Part shown: positions 1 through 8,371 of the stretch, one piece after another
Layout of the letters: the number at the start of each line of letters is the position of its first letter
Position numbering within the stretch: position 1 is the first letter of the stretch
Source: Holosporales bacterium
GTDB lineage: Bacteria > Pseudomonadota > Alphaproteobacteria > RUG11792
Assembly (NCBI GenBank): GCA_031266135.1
Contig: JAISBP010000016.1
Coordinates: 1 to 48,939, forward strand
Direction: 5' to 3'
Length of the DNA stretch: 48,939 nt
Translations under genes and position numbers: made by a program
Notes under the pieces: generated by a model
What the model was told of the DNA's origin: nothing
Database searches by the model: none
What the model saw: only the letters and a program-made list of their open reading frames with translations

Positions 1-112
1 ACGTATTCTCCAGCATCATTCTTCATGTATCCACAATCTCCAGCTAAATCTATATACCTAGGATTCATCCTACCAATCTGTTTATACAGCATCCCCAGAC
101 TCTGCACCATGT
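1..112 (-). CDS. possible partial ORF running off the left edge
   Basis: On the minus strand an ATG at 112 opens a frame of about 37 codons that is still open at the window edge, with an in-frame TAG five codons upstream of the ATG. The translation contains GMLYKQIGRMNPRYIDLAG, which has coding-like composition, but I recognise no family. No clear ribosome binding site precedes it. It may be the start of a real gene or a chance frame. It is divergent from the phage-like genes to the right. Confidence 0.25.
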
Positions 113-313
113 TACGTATTGTGGGCTAAAAATCTTGTTGCCTACTCGAAATATATTTGATACGCTCAGAGAGATGAGATCTGATTTGGCTCGTTTTTGG
201 GCCACGTTAGGATCATCAAAAATCCAAGACATCAGTAGAAGTAGGTTCCTCGTCGTCGTTCTGTTTGTAGATTTATGACGATGGATTTACGGATTTAAAA
301 GGAGGAAATATTT

Positions 314-844
314 ATGAACATCATCATTGAACCATCAAAAATTCAGATACTTGAACTAGATGCATTAAAAGCGCATCTTCGTATAGATCATGAGCACGAA
401 GATGATTATCTAAGGCACATCATCGAGATCGCTACATCTATCCTAGAGAGCTACATTGAACAGCCAATCCTAAAGAAAAAATACCGTTACATAGCGTATC
501 GAGATAATATGTCTAGTCCGCGAATGGTAGAGCTTCCGATGAGGTATGTCGATCATATCATATCGGTTGAAAGTAAATTCCCCATCTGTGATGGCAGGAA
601 AATGGATTTTAGCATCATAGTCGAATCCAATAAAACCTTCGTCGTATCAAATACATCGAAATATCCGATCGAAATAATATATACGGCCGGAGTGATTGAT
701 AATTACGATGAAATTCCACGTGATTTACAGTATGTCTCCCTGCAGATTGCTCGAAGTATATACATCTGTTCAGATGAAGATATTTTTGGCTCTGCTTACA
801 TTAAGAGCATCATCGATAAATACCGAAATATATCAATAGATTAA
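314..844 (+). CDS. phage/GTA head-tail connector protein (gp6-like)
   Basis: This 176-residue protein resembles the small DNA-packaging or head-tail connector proteins of tailed phages and gene transfer agents, which sit between the portal and the tail. The N-terminus has the typical pattern of a short lead followed by LDALKAHLRIDHEHEDDYL and a helical stretch through IATSILESYIEQP. Family proteins contain this 'KxHLRID...ED..L..LI..A...LE' region. A strong AGGAGG lies 7-8 bases before the ATG. The next gene is a second head-tail component 16 bases away, as in GTA clusters (orfg6-orfg7), but no capsid, portal, terminase or tail gene is in the window. It could be a dispersed GTA locus or a prophage remnant. 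Confidence 0.7.
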   Translation: MNIIIEPSKIQILELDALKAHLRIDHEHEDDYLRHIIEIATSILESYIEQPILKKKYRYIAYRDNMSSPRMVELPMRYVDHIISVESKFPICDGRKMDFSIIVESNKTFVVSNTSKYPIEIIYTAGVIDNYDEIPRDLQYVSLQIARSIYICSDEDIFGSAYIKSIIDKYRNISID

Positions 845-860
845 TGAGGAGGATTATCAA

Positions 861-1160
861 ATGAAACATCTCATCTCTAAAATGCATAAAAAAATAACAT
901 TATTAAAAATGAACGATATAACATCAGAAACGACTACAAAACGATTCATAGATATCGTTAATACTAGGGCGAGTATTACGCCACTGAATGGTAAGGATCA
1001 GGGAAGAGTATATGAAGTTATCGTACCGAATCCACCACCACATTGCAGCGACGTAGCTTTTTCTGGAATCAGATGGAATGAAGAGGAATATATTTGTGAA
1101 TCTACATTCAGGACATACGATCGAGATTTCCTCAAAGGAACAGTCAGAAAAATGATTTGA
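861..1160 (+). CDS. probable head-tail adaptor / stopper protein (GTA orfg7-like)
   Basis: This 99-residue protein is preceded by AGGAGG 8 bases before the ATG and lies directly after the connector gene. Features consistent with phage head-tail joining proteins (SPP1 gp16 or GTA gp7 type) are the small size, the central 'ITPLNGKDQGRVYEV' stretch typical of a beta-rich adaptor fold, and its position. The similarity is weak, so the call leans on context. If correct it would close the connector after DNA packaging. The reading frame is intact, suggesting the pair is still maintained. Confidence 0.5.
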   Translation: MKHLISKMHKKITLLKMNDITSETTTKRFIDIVNTRASITPLNGKDQGRVYEVIVPNPPPHCSDVAFSGIRWNEEEYICESTFRTYDRDFLKGTVRKMI

Positions 1161-1193
1161 GAGTCCATATATTTTATGTAACATCATTGTACC

Positions 1194-1613
1194 ATGATAA
1201 AAGTATTGGTGTACTCCATCATTTGCCTCACCGGCATTGTGCTTTGTATACAAGATATTCTGTACCGTAAGATCGAGGTATGGATCGTATCGGTTTTTGT
1301 CATCAGCTGTTTTTCATTGTATTTCTTCGGAAGAGCTGTGTCGTGTATCCCGTGTTGCATCTATCTCGTCATCGGAGCCATTTATTACTGCATGCTGAAG
1401 AAGCATGCGTTCGGAGCCGCTGATTATCTAGTGATTGCTGCAATATCATTTCTTATTCAAGAAAACGATTGGCCACTGTTTTTGGTAATAAATGGTGGAA
1501 TAGGAACACTGATAGGAGTCTATGTAAAGCATAAGAATGAAAAAACAATCCCGTTTATTCCCGTCATTATGCTATCGGTATTATTGACGAATATAGTAAA
1601 TATCTTACGTTGA
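1194..1613 (+). CDS. A24 (CpaA-like) prepilin peptidase
   Basis: This is a 139-residue, almost wholly membrane-embedded protein with about five hydrophobic segments. It carries both aspartates of the A24 aspartic peptidases: an early D in 'IQDILYRKIE' after the first helix and a later D in 'FGAADYLV', the GxxD motif. These enzymes cleave the leader of type IV or Flp/Tad prepilins at the inner membrane. The length fits the short CpaA form, which lacks the N-methyltransferase domain. The ATG follows the phage-like gene by 33 bases without a convincing ribosome binding site. No pilin or Tad genes are nearby, so its substrate is unknown. Confidence 0.72.
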   Translation: MIKVLVYSIICLTGIVLCIQDILYRKIEVWIVSVFVISCFSLYFFGRAVSCIPCCIYLVIGAIYYCMLKKHAFGAADYLVIAAISFLIQENDWPLFLVINGGIGTLIGVYVKHKNEKTIPFIPVIMLSVLLTNIVNILR

Positions 1614-1640
1614 TTAAACTAAAGGAACTTATAATATTAT

Positions 1641-2675
1641 TCAGTGGTCTCGGTTCTCCTTCTCTATTCGGAGATTTTTGGTTCTATCACGGCGAATGAT
1701 GTATCCAGCCAGGTTTGTTGCTACAAAGTCCGTCCGGCACACCTGGTCAGCGGTCCTCAGGAGCAGGTCATACGAGATGAGGTGTCCAACCCTTAATATA
1801 ATACCCAATATTCTCATCCTCAGTTCAATATGCAGATCCTTGAATGGCTTTAGTTGGATGTATTGCCCATCGTATATTTCTGATACCTTGTGCGAAGCTA
1901 TTTGATCAAGGCAATCGTTCGCCATCTGGAGACGAAATATCGTCTTGTTGACATTTTTGGTATCGAGTCCGTATTTCGAGGCGATCTCCTGGTATGCCTT
2001 ACGCCACCTTACGCGTTCAAATTTCATTTGATCATTCATGGGATCGTGCTTATAGCCAATATTTCCGAAGCGTGAACCCAGCGTTTCCTTGAGATCACAT
2101 GGCGCAAAATTTAATAACGGTCTAATGATCTTGACACCACTACGTTCCGAGATTGGTTTGATGCAGGATAGCCCCCTGAGCGCTGATCCCCGTGATAACC
2201 TCATGAAGAAGGTTTCCCACTGATCTAGAGCGTGATGTGCCGTCATCAATACGTCAATCCCATTTTCCTGGCAAAATTTGGTGAGGAGGTTATACCTGGC
2301 ATTCCGCGCCTTCAGCTCGATGGATCCATCGATATCGCCAGAATGTTCCCATACTAAAACCTTAGTATTGATTGAGGAGAATTGAGATAATGCTTTTATA
2401 ACATCCTCAATCTCTTCTCTGGAATTCGGGCGGAGACCGTGATCTACGAAGCATGCGAATAGGATAACATCATGTACCATCGCATATTCATTGGCCAATA
2501 ACGTGAGGCATAAACTGTCGGAGCCTCCAGAGACGGCAACAACCCATCGCTTGGCGAGCCGTGCTGTATCTGGAAGTGTGGCCGCAAATAAAGAGTCAGA
2601 AATGATCATACTTATGTCTTGATTGTAATAATTTAGAATGATTGGATACGAAAAAAACGATGATCTGTCAATCAT
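1641..2675 (-). CDS. tilS: tRNA(Ile)-lysidine synthetase TilS
   Basis: TilS uses ATP to attach lysine to C34 of tRNA-Ile(CAU), converting its decoding from AUG to AUA. The PP-loop signature SGGSDS lies near residue 49, followed by the family's 'DHGLRPNS' and 'MTAHHALDQWETFFMRLSRGS' segments. At 344 residues it is the shorter alphaproteobacterial form, with a reduced C-terminal region. An alternative start at residue 23 (MIISDSLF) would bring the PP-loop nearer the N-terminus, as is common in the family. The gene is convergent with the prepilin peptidase and divergent from the sulfate transporter. Confidence 0.93.
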   Translation of the reverse strand: MIDRSSFFSYPIILNYYNQDISMIISDSLFAATLPDTARLAKRWVVAVSGGSDSLCLTLLANEYAMVHDVILFACFVDHGLRPNSREEIEDVIKALSQFSSINTKVLVWEHSGDIDGSIELKARNARYNLLTKFCQENGIDVLMTAHHALDQWETFFMRLSRGSALRGLSCIKPISERSGVKIIRPLLNFAPCDLKETLGSRFGNIGYKHDPMNDQMKFERVRWRKAYQEIASKYGLDTKNVNKTIFRLQMANDCLDQIASHKVSEIYDGQYIQLKPFKDLHIELRMRILGIILRVGHLISYDLLLRTADQVCRTDFVATNLAGYIIRRDRTKNLRIEKENRDH

Positions 2676-2755
2676 TTATGGGAAAATAAACGAATAATTA
2701 ACTTTTGGCTTTTAGAATTTAGAATGAGTATTTAGAGTTTTAAGTCTGCCAAAGC

Positions 2756-4522
2756 ATGAAGTTTAACCGAAGGATTTCGAATCAGCTTAGCGTGATACGG
2801 CGGATTGGGTTATGCCCATCATTATTTAATCTCTACACCGAGAGGTATTCGTTTAATTTTTTTCTAAATGATATCCTGGCGGGATTTAAGATTTTTTTAT
2901 TATTATTCCCGATCGTTTTTTCATTGGCATTTTTCTGCGGATTTTCACCGGTTCAAGGGCTTACATCGTGCGCCGTAGCTGCGGCAGTTTCAGCTGTTTT
3001 CGGTGGATCAAAGTACCAGATAGCGTCCATATCTCTGCCGCTCTGCCTCATCACATTCGAAATCCTGAATAAGTATCAATATAAAGGCCTTTTATTTACC
3101 GCTATTTTTGTATCGATTATCTTATTCCTTTTTGGAATCTTGAGGATGAGTGAAATATTTAAGCATATTTCATATGCATTTGTGGCGGCCATTTCTTTCT
3201 ATGTTCTCGTATCGATCATTCTTCATCAGATTCAATATATCTTGGGGGTTGATACTATTCAGTCTACACAGGGGATCCTCGAGAACCTAGGGTTCCTAAA
3301 GGATAATCTAAAAAACGTTAGTTCAAAGAGCATGTTGATGGGAGCCGGATTTATTTTGCCCCTTTTTGTTCTCAGAATATTTATGCGAGGCTTTCTGCCG
3401 TTCTTGTTATACATATTGCTTGGATGCGGGTTTGCACTCGCCACTGATCTTGGGTACATCCCATTTCTGTTCGATATCAAGACAATCGGGAAAGAGTTCA
3501 TGTCTGGACATATAATCGATAATATCTTTACGATCGCACGGAGCTTGCCGTCCAAGACGATCCTTGCCAATACTCTGGATTACGCGTTCGTGATTGCAAT
3601 CATCATCGGAGCTGAGGCCTGTTTTTGCACCAATGTTTCATCGAGTATTACAGGGGATAAGAGGGTTCAGAGTAATGTCGAGCTCATTTCATCGGGTATT
3701 TCGAATTTTGCTTCCATCGCATGCGGAGGGTTGTTCGTAGCTCCAGATATCAACTTTTCATTGAAGCATATATCGATGAAAACAAAGACCATCATTTCGA
3801 CCCTAATACTAGCGGCCATATCGTTTGTATTCGTTTGGTTTAGTCGGGAAATTCTTAGGTACGTGCCGTTGATGTGCATATCGGGCATCATGATAGTCTA
3901 TTCGTGCTCTGAGGTGATGTGCCGAAACTTTGGACAATACTTCGGTTATAAGACGAATGACTGCTACATATTTATTATCACTTTAATTGTGGCGATTTAT
4001 TTTGGATTCATATCGGCGGTGATTGTTGGCTTCACGATTTCGAGTATGTTTTTTGCACAGAGGATGGTACGGCTTAATGACGCATCCGTTCATACGACGA
4101 AGAAACACGATGCTGGGGCTATAGCATTTATGTCCAATAAGAATGGCTTTTCAACGAGTCAACATATTTCATCGAGTATTCTGAGACGAATTGAAGTGAT
4201 CCAGATTTACGACATATTATCACTGAATATAGCGAAAGTGATCGAAGGAGCATTGATTGCTCGTGGGAAGTATCCCAAGGCTTTGATAATATATTTCCAA
4301 AATGTCCCATACATGGATACAGAAGCATTCGTGTCCCTCAAACAAATCGTGAATGGAGCTAAGAAAAAGGGAGCCACAGTTGTTGTGACGGGCACAAACG
4401 GTATGCTCCTGGATATAATTCAACAGAAAGCTATCAAAGAGAATTCGGGAGATACCTTCGGATACATTATCCCTGACTTCAACGAAGCCATCAGGAAAAC
4501 TACTGCTAGATTTGAGGGATAA
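2756..4522 (+). CDS. SulP-family anion transporter with C-terminal STAS domain
   Basis: This 588-residue inner-membrane protein has ten or more hydrophobic segments between about residues 35 and 430 and a soluble C-terminal STAS domain from about residue 460. SulP proteins carry sulfate, bicarbonate or other anions, usually as proton or sodium symporters; the substrate cannot be read from sequence. The STAS region shows the expected beta-helix alternation and 'ALIIYFQNVPYMDTEAFVSL'. It stands alone, divergent from tilS and convergent with der. No ribosome binding site is evident before the ATG. Confidence 0.88.
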   Translation: MKFNRRISNQLSVIRRIGLCPSLFNLYTERYSFNFFLNDILAGFKIFLLLFPIVFSLAFFCGFSPVQGLTSCAVAAAVSAVFGGSKYQIASISLPLCLITFEILNKYQYKGLLFTAIFVSIILFLFGILRMSEIFKHISYAFVAAISFYVLVSIILHQIQYILGVDTIQSTQGILENLGFLKDNLKNVSSKSMLMGAGFILPLFVLRIFMRGFLPFLLYILLGCGFALATDLGYIPFLFDIKTIGKEFMSGHIIDNIFTIARSLPSKTILANTLDYAFVIAIIIGAEACFCTNVSSSITGDKRVQSNVELISSGISNFASIACGGLFVAPDINFSLKHISMKTKTIISTLILAAISFVFVWFSREILRYVPLMCISGIMIVYSCSEVMCRNFGQYFGYKTNDCYIFIITLIVAIYFGFISAVIVGFTISSMFFAQRMVRLNDASVHTTKKHDAGAIAFMSNKNGFSTSQHISSSILRRIEVIQIYDILSLNIAKVIEGALIARGKYPKALIIYFQNVPYMDTEAFVSLKQIVNGAKKKGATVVVTGTNGMLLDIIQQKAIKENSGDTFGYIIPDFNEAIRKTTARFEG

Positions 4523-4539
4523 TCAACCTAAATTTAAGT

Positions 4540-6057
4540 CTAATGCTCAGCCCTAAACACGATATTTAATGGGACATCGTCTAGGTCGAAGAACTTTCTG
4601 AAACCATTAGTGATGAATCTTTTATGATCCTCTCGAAGTCCGTTTCGGTTGCTTATGAATATTAGGAACGTAGGCGGTAAGATTCCAATCTGCGTCATGT
4701 ATTTCAGCTTAAATTTCGCGGAGGCACTCTGCATCATGTCACTCTGCGCAACATCGGCGAGCCACCTATTTAAAACGGACGTCTTGATTCGTATCTTTTG
4801 TTTATTATGAATTGAAAGTGTGGTCTGCAAAAGAACATCAATAGAGTTCTTTCGTAACTCTTCACAATCAGCTTCTTGGTGCGTCGATTCGGTGCTCGAA
4901 TACTTCATAACATTCTCTTGGCGTACACTCAAGTACGCTGCGGTTCTGTGCTCCGTGTCTCCTTCCAATAATTCTGATTCTGAAGGTTTTGAAAGAACTC
5001 TAATATTTTCACGATTTAAAGCCGAAATGAAGAGATACGGAATATTTTTCAATTGCGATAGGCTCTGCTTAAAGTTTCTTCTTATGAAATGCGGGGTATC
5101 GCCTATGGTATACGGCGTTTTATCGACCTTGTTGAAGGCTATGACCAATGCCTTACCACATCTAATTATATCGGATGCCAACGAAATGTCCTGCCTATCG
5201 ATCCTCCCAGATCTCAGGGTCGTGGCATCGATCATCAGGATGACGGCGTCTGCGTTCCTATACGACTTCCTAGAGTTCTGGACAGATATTTGTTCCAAAA
5301 GGTCTTGGACTCGGTTCTGGCGCCTTATTCCAGCCGTATCCAGTATTTTGATGCGCTTTTCTTGAAATAGGATATCAAACTCTGCACTCTCCCTCGTGAG
5401 ACCCGCGAAATCCGCCACCAATTGCCTATCCTCCCCTAATATCCGATTGATCAGGGTCGATTTCCCGACGTTTGGACGTCCTATTATCGCAATCTTGACT
5501 ATTTCCTCTTGCTCTGGAGGGGGGGTAGCCAATGATTCCTCTTCATACGTTACTCTATTCGAAATGTATTGGCATAACTCATCAATACCATGGCCATGTT
5601 CCGCCGATATCTTGAAGGTTTCATCGAAACCCAGTTCGAGGGACTCCACGTAAACTTGCTCTATCCTTTTTTTCTTGTCACTTTTATTGATGACTGTAAT
5701 GGTGGACTTTCCACATTTCCTCAATATTCTGGCTATTTCTTTGTCGTATTCAGTGACTCCGACATCACCATCCAGAACAAATAGTATCAAATTAGCATTT
5801 ACTAGAAGCTCATTTATATTCCGTGAAATACCATCCAATAAAGAGGCATCTACTTCGTCATAGTCAAACATTCCTGGGGAATCTATGAGGGTCACCCTCT
5901 TTCCATCGATCGTTATCTCCTTGAATTTAGCATCCCTAGTAACCCCACAGCGATCGAACGTTATCGCATCTCTCGTGCCAGTTAAGCGATTAAAGATCGT
6001 GGATTTTCCAACGTTTGTTCGACCAGCTATCAGGATGATAAAATCATCCGATGGCAT
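4540..6057 (-). CDS. der: GTPase Der (EngA) with an in-frame palindromic element insertion
   Basis: Der is a double GTPase required for 50S ribosome maturation. The first G domain has GRTNVGKST, DSPG and NKSD; the second has GRPNVGKST, DTAG and NKVD; a KH-like domain follows with 'RIKTSVLNRWLADV'. Residues 353-405 (53 codons) are not part of the family. They are encoded by a palindromic element inserted between the last strand of the second G domain ('LFISALNRENI') and the KH domain ('IDVLLQTTLSIHNK'). Removing it restores continuous Der homology and a length near 452. The start overlaps the end of bamB by 14 bases, the conserved bamB-der order. Confidence 0.96.
   Translation of the reverse strand: MPSDDFIILIAGRTNVGKSTIFNRLTGTRDAITFDRCGVTRDAKFKEITIDGKRVTLIDSPGMFDYDEVDASLLDGISRNINELLVNANLILFVLDGDVGVTEYDKEIARILRKCGKSTITVINKSDKKKRIEQVYVESLELGFDETFKISAEHGHGIDELCQYISNRVTYEEESLATPPPEQEEIVKIAIIGRPNVGKSTLINRILGEDRQLVADFAGLTRESAEFDILFQEKRIKILDTAGIRRQNRVQDLLEQISVQNSRKSYRNADAVILMIDATTLRSGRIDRQDISLASDIIRCGKALVIAFNKVDKTPYTIGDTPHFIRRNFKQSLSQLKNIPYLFISALNRENIRVLSKPSESELLEGDTEHRTAAYLSVRQENVMKYSSTESTHQEADCEELRKNSIDVLLQTTLSIHNKQKIRIKTSVLNRWLADVAQSDMMQSASAKFKLKYMTQIGILPPTFLIFISNRNGLREDHKRFITNGFRKFFDLDDVPLNIVFRAEH
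4843..5001 (-). repeat. palindromic element copy 1, inside der (159 bp, 53 codons)
   Basis: The ends form a perfect 11-base inverted repeat, AGAGTTCTTTC and GAAAGAACTCT. Read on the minus strand it begins with AGA (Arg) in the frame of der and encodes a hydrophilic insert containing 'SKPSESELLEGD' and 'ESTHQEADCEEL'. It is the longer subtype, shared with the uvrC copy, and is the most diverged of the four housekeeping-gene copies. Confidence 0.93.
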
Positions 6058-7348
6058 ATAGACTGCCCCTCTCCGATACGGCGAACATTACGCCGTCGAC
6101 TATTATCGGGGTCCTGGTGAACGATACCTTGGGGAATGTATCCTTCTTCTTCAGTGCACCAGTCGATGCGTCAAAGTACGCTACATCGCCATCTTCACTG
6201 AATACGGTCACGTTGCCGTTGATCAAGATGGGCCCAACCCACTTTACTTTGTTTTTCTTGGAGCACTCATCATCGCTTAAGTTCCTAACATCTGTCGTCC
6301 ATTTAATATTGCCGGTCTTCAGTGAAATACAGAAGAGAGTATTATCATTACTCAACATAAATGCCCAATCTCTAACGACGGCGGGAGTGAGCGTGGTCCC
6401 AAATGACTGTTCCCAGCGCCTGATACCAGATACCACATCGATCATTGCGGTTTTGGATTCAGATGTTGATGCCAATACAAATCCATCCAGAACGGCCGGA
6501 GATGCAGCGATATGGGATATCACGAATCCACTCTCTGCTATATTCGCCGAAAACAATACATCGGCCCAGATATCGGATCCATCCCGCACATTGATGGCTA
6601 TAATATCACCCGAGGAATATGCGCAGATTAAGGTATCTCCAGACACGGCGGCTATACTAGTTCCACACATCACCGTCTGCTCTTGGGTCATCGTCTTGCT
6701 CCAAAGTGTTTCTCCATTCTTTGGATTAAGAGCGAACGTTTGATTATTAACGGCGGTTACAATCAATTTATCGGAGACGTATAGTGGTGCTCCCTTCACC
6801 GGGAATTTCAAATTTATATTCCAGAGTTCTTTGTGCGTCTTGGTATCGATCGCAATTACATGCCCAATATTTGTACTGATATAAATGACACCACCATTAG
6901 CTGTGAGACCCCCTGCAAACGAGCTCTCATCGGGTTGCTTCGCAATCGTTTTGCTCCAGCTGATTCTCCCGTCCTTTTGGGAGACGCAACTGAGTTCCCC
7001 AGTGGCGTCGACGGCATACAAAAATCCATTATACGCAATGATGTCGGAGGATACTGGCCCCCTACCTATCGATGTATCCCATAATATTTTAGGTTTCTGT
7101 GATAGTCTGTAATTTATTGCGACGTGTTGTTTATTCCCCATAACATCGACGAATGAGCTGACGGATGTCGCGGCTGGGAGTTGGACGCTCCTTGCCCGCA
7201 AATCAGAATCTATGCTGCCTCTAGAGTCAGACTTGAGCGGGATCCCAGAGATTGGTTCCCGTTTCCCGGGCAATATCTCCTTCTTATCACAGGCCGTCAT
7301 CAGTAGGAGTGCCGCACAGAACAGTATAAAGTAATTTCTCATCATCAT
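6044..7348 (-). CDS. bamB: outer membrane assembly lipoprotein BamB
   Basis: BamB is the beta-propeller lipoprotein of the BAM complex that inserts outer membrane proteins. The N-terminus is a lipoprotein signal peptide with lipobox LMTAC and lipidated Cys at residue 20. The body has repeated PQQ-type propeller motifs such as 'GELSCVSQKDGRISWSKTI', 'GHVIAIDTKTHKELWNI' and 'GDIIAINVRDGSDIWADV'. Length 434 is a little above the usual 380-400. It lies between a YfgM-like gene (9 bases upstream) and der (14-base overlap), the standard proteobacterial order. The start may be any of three tandem ATGs. Confidence 0.93.
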   Translation of the reverse strand: MMMRNYFILFCAALLLMTACDKKEILPGKREPISGIPLKSDSRGSIDSDLRARSVQLPAATSVSSFVDVMGNKQHVAINYRLSQKPKILWDTSIGRGPVSSDIIAYNGFLYAVDATGELSCVSQKDGRISWSKTIAKQPDESSFAGGLTANGGVIYISTNIGHVIAIDTKTHKELWNINLKFPVKGAPLYVSDKLIVTAVNNQTFALNPKNGETLWSKTMTQEQTVMCGTSIAAVSGDTLICAYSSGDIIAINVRDGSDIWADVLFSANIAESGFVISHIAASPAVLDGFVLASTSESKTAMIDVVSGIRRWEQSFGTTLTPAVVRDWAFMLSNDNTLFCISLKTGNIKWTTDVRNLSDDECSKKNKVKWVGPILINGNVTVFSEDGDVAYFDASTGALKKKDTFPKVSFTRTPIIVDGVMFAVSERGSLYAIG

Positions 7349-7357
7349 AATATCTCT

Positions 7358-8071
7358 CTAAAGCATATTCGCTAAATCTTTGGCCCTTTCTCCCATACCA
7401 GGTGGAATATCAGGCGTCTTGGCGATTTTGAGGAGTACCTCTTTAGCCAAATCATTTTTCCCGTATTTAATATAGCAGAAAGCCAAGGCTTCCATCGCAA
7501 ACATTTCCCAAATTCCACTGACGTACTTAGTCGATAACGTCTCTATAAATCCATCCAATTCTTTGATGATCTCTTTGGGAGGCATGAGATCGATGCACGT
7601 ATTGACGTATAGGATATACGCCAATTCCTGGAACATTTTATCCGCCTTTTTATCTTCAGAGATTTGCTTATACTGAGTAATCGCTGCTTTATCACTCTTT
7701 TCTCTAAGGATAGATGCGTACGTCATTTTGGCGAGGGTTTTGTAGGGCTCCTTTGCCGATGTCGCAAGTTCCTTAATTTGAGGCAGGGCCTGCTCAGCGT
7801 TCCCAGAATTCAGCATATTCTGCACCATCGAATATCTATGAGACATCGCCTCAATTTCGGAGGCCGTACGTTGCTTCCACATGTTATAGACGCCGATCGT
7901 GAGCAGACTCCCTACGAAGAGGGTGGAAACCAGTTTCCCATACTTATTCCAAAGATTCTGCCAATTTTCATTCCGAATTTCTTCCTCGATACTCTCGACG
8001 AAGACATCGAACTTCGGACCGGGAGTAACGTCTTTTATCTTCTTATCATCCATCATGTGGGGTCTCATCAC
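7358..8071 (-). CDS. YfgM/TPR_21-like tetratricopeptide membrane protein
   Basis: This is a 237-residue protein with a short cytoplasmic lead ('FDVFVESIEEEIRNENWQNLWNKY'), one membrane segment at about residues 50-67, and a periplasmic helical TPR-like region. The lead resembles the conserved N-terminus of alphaproteobacterial YfgM-type proteins. In Escherichia coli, YfgM is an ancillary Sec translocon and periplasmic chaperone partner. Its place immediately before bamB and der supports the assignment. Two in-frame ATGs at 8056 and 8053, preceded by GAGA, are plausible alternative starts to the one given. Confidence 0.78.
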   Translation of the reverse strand: MMRPHMMDDKKIKDVTPGPKFDVFVESIEEEIRNENWQNLWNKYGKLVSTLFVGSLLTIGVYNMWKQRTASEIEAMSHRYSMVQNMLNSGNAEQALPQIKELATSAKEPYKTLAKMTYASILREKSDKAAITQYKQISEDKKADKMFQELAYILYVNTCIDLMPPKEIIKELDGFIETLSTKYVSGIWEMFAMEALAFCYIKYGKNDLAKEVLLKIAKTPDIPPGMGERAKDLANML

Positions 8072-8371
8072 AAAACATCAGAGAACAAGAGGATTATACA
8101 ATGAAAGACTGGCCTGATGGAAATGTATAATAGGCTTTTCACAATTTGTGTCCAGTGCATAAGAAGGATGAATTTTAAGAATTAATAACTTGTTCTTCCA
8201 AATTAGTAGCATAAAATAGAGTAAGTTACTATAAGTATATGACTGAGATATCTTACTGATTTAAACATTATTCAGTGATATCGATTCTATCATCTGAGCT
8301 CCAATCTTAGTGTTTCCATATTACTTAAAGTTATAGTATGATTGTTATGTGGGATCGTGGTTGCCGTCTTT
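8072..8371. other. 300-base intergenic region between divergent operons
   Basis: No gene is supported here. The region separates the minus-strand yfgM-bamB-der block from the plus-strand OmpA-gmk-dxs block and must hold promoters for both, though no strong pair of -35/-10 boxes stands out. It contains one copy of a dispersed intergenic repeat (8192-8275). Confidence 0.6.
8192..8275 (+). repeat. dispersed intergenic repeat, copy A
   Basis: This segment aligns with 36871-36952. Both share AATAGAGTAAGTTA, then AAGTA, GACTGA, CTTAC, ATTTAA and ACATTAT in the same order and with similar spacing. In both, GTAAG near the left and CTTAC near the right are complementary, so each could form a hairpin. 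Both copies lie upstream of a plus-strand gene. Confidence 0.6.

Noticed and set aside
48-277. Open frame on the plus strand near the left edge
   Set aside because: It has no clear start or ribosome binding site and no recognisable motif, so it was not called as a gene.
4820-5365. 181-codon plus-strand ORF antisense to der
   Set aside because: It is the complement of der and of the palindromic element, with no ribosome binding site or recognisable family. The palindromic element keeps several frames open.
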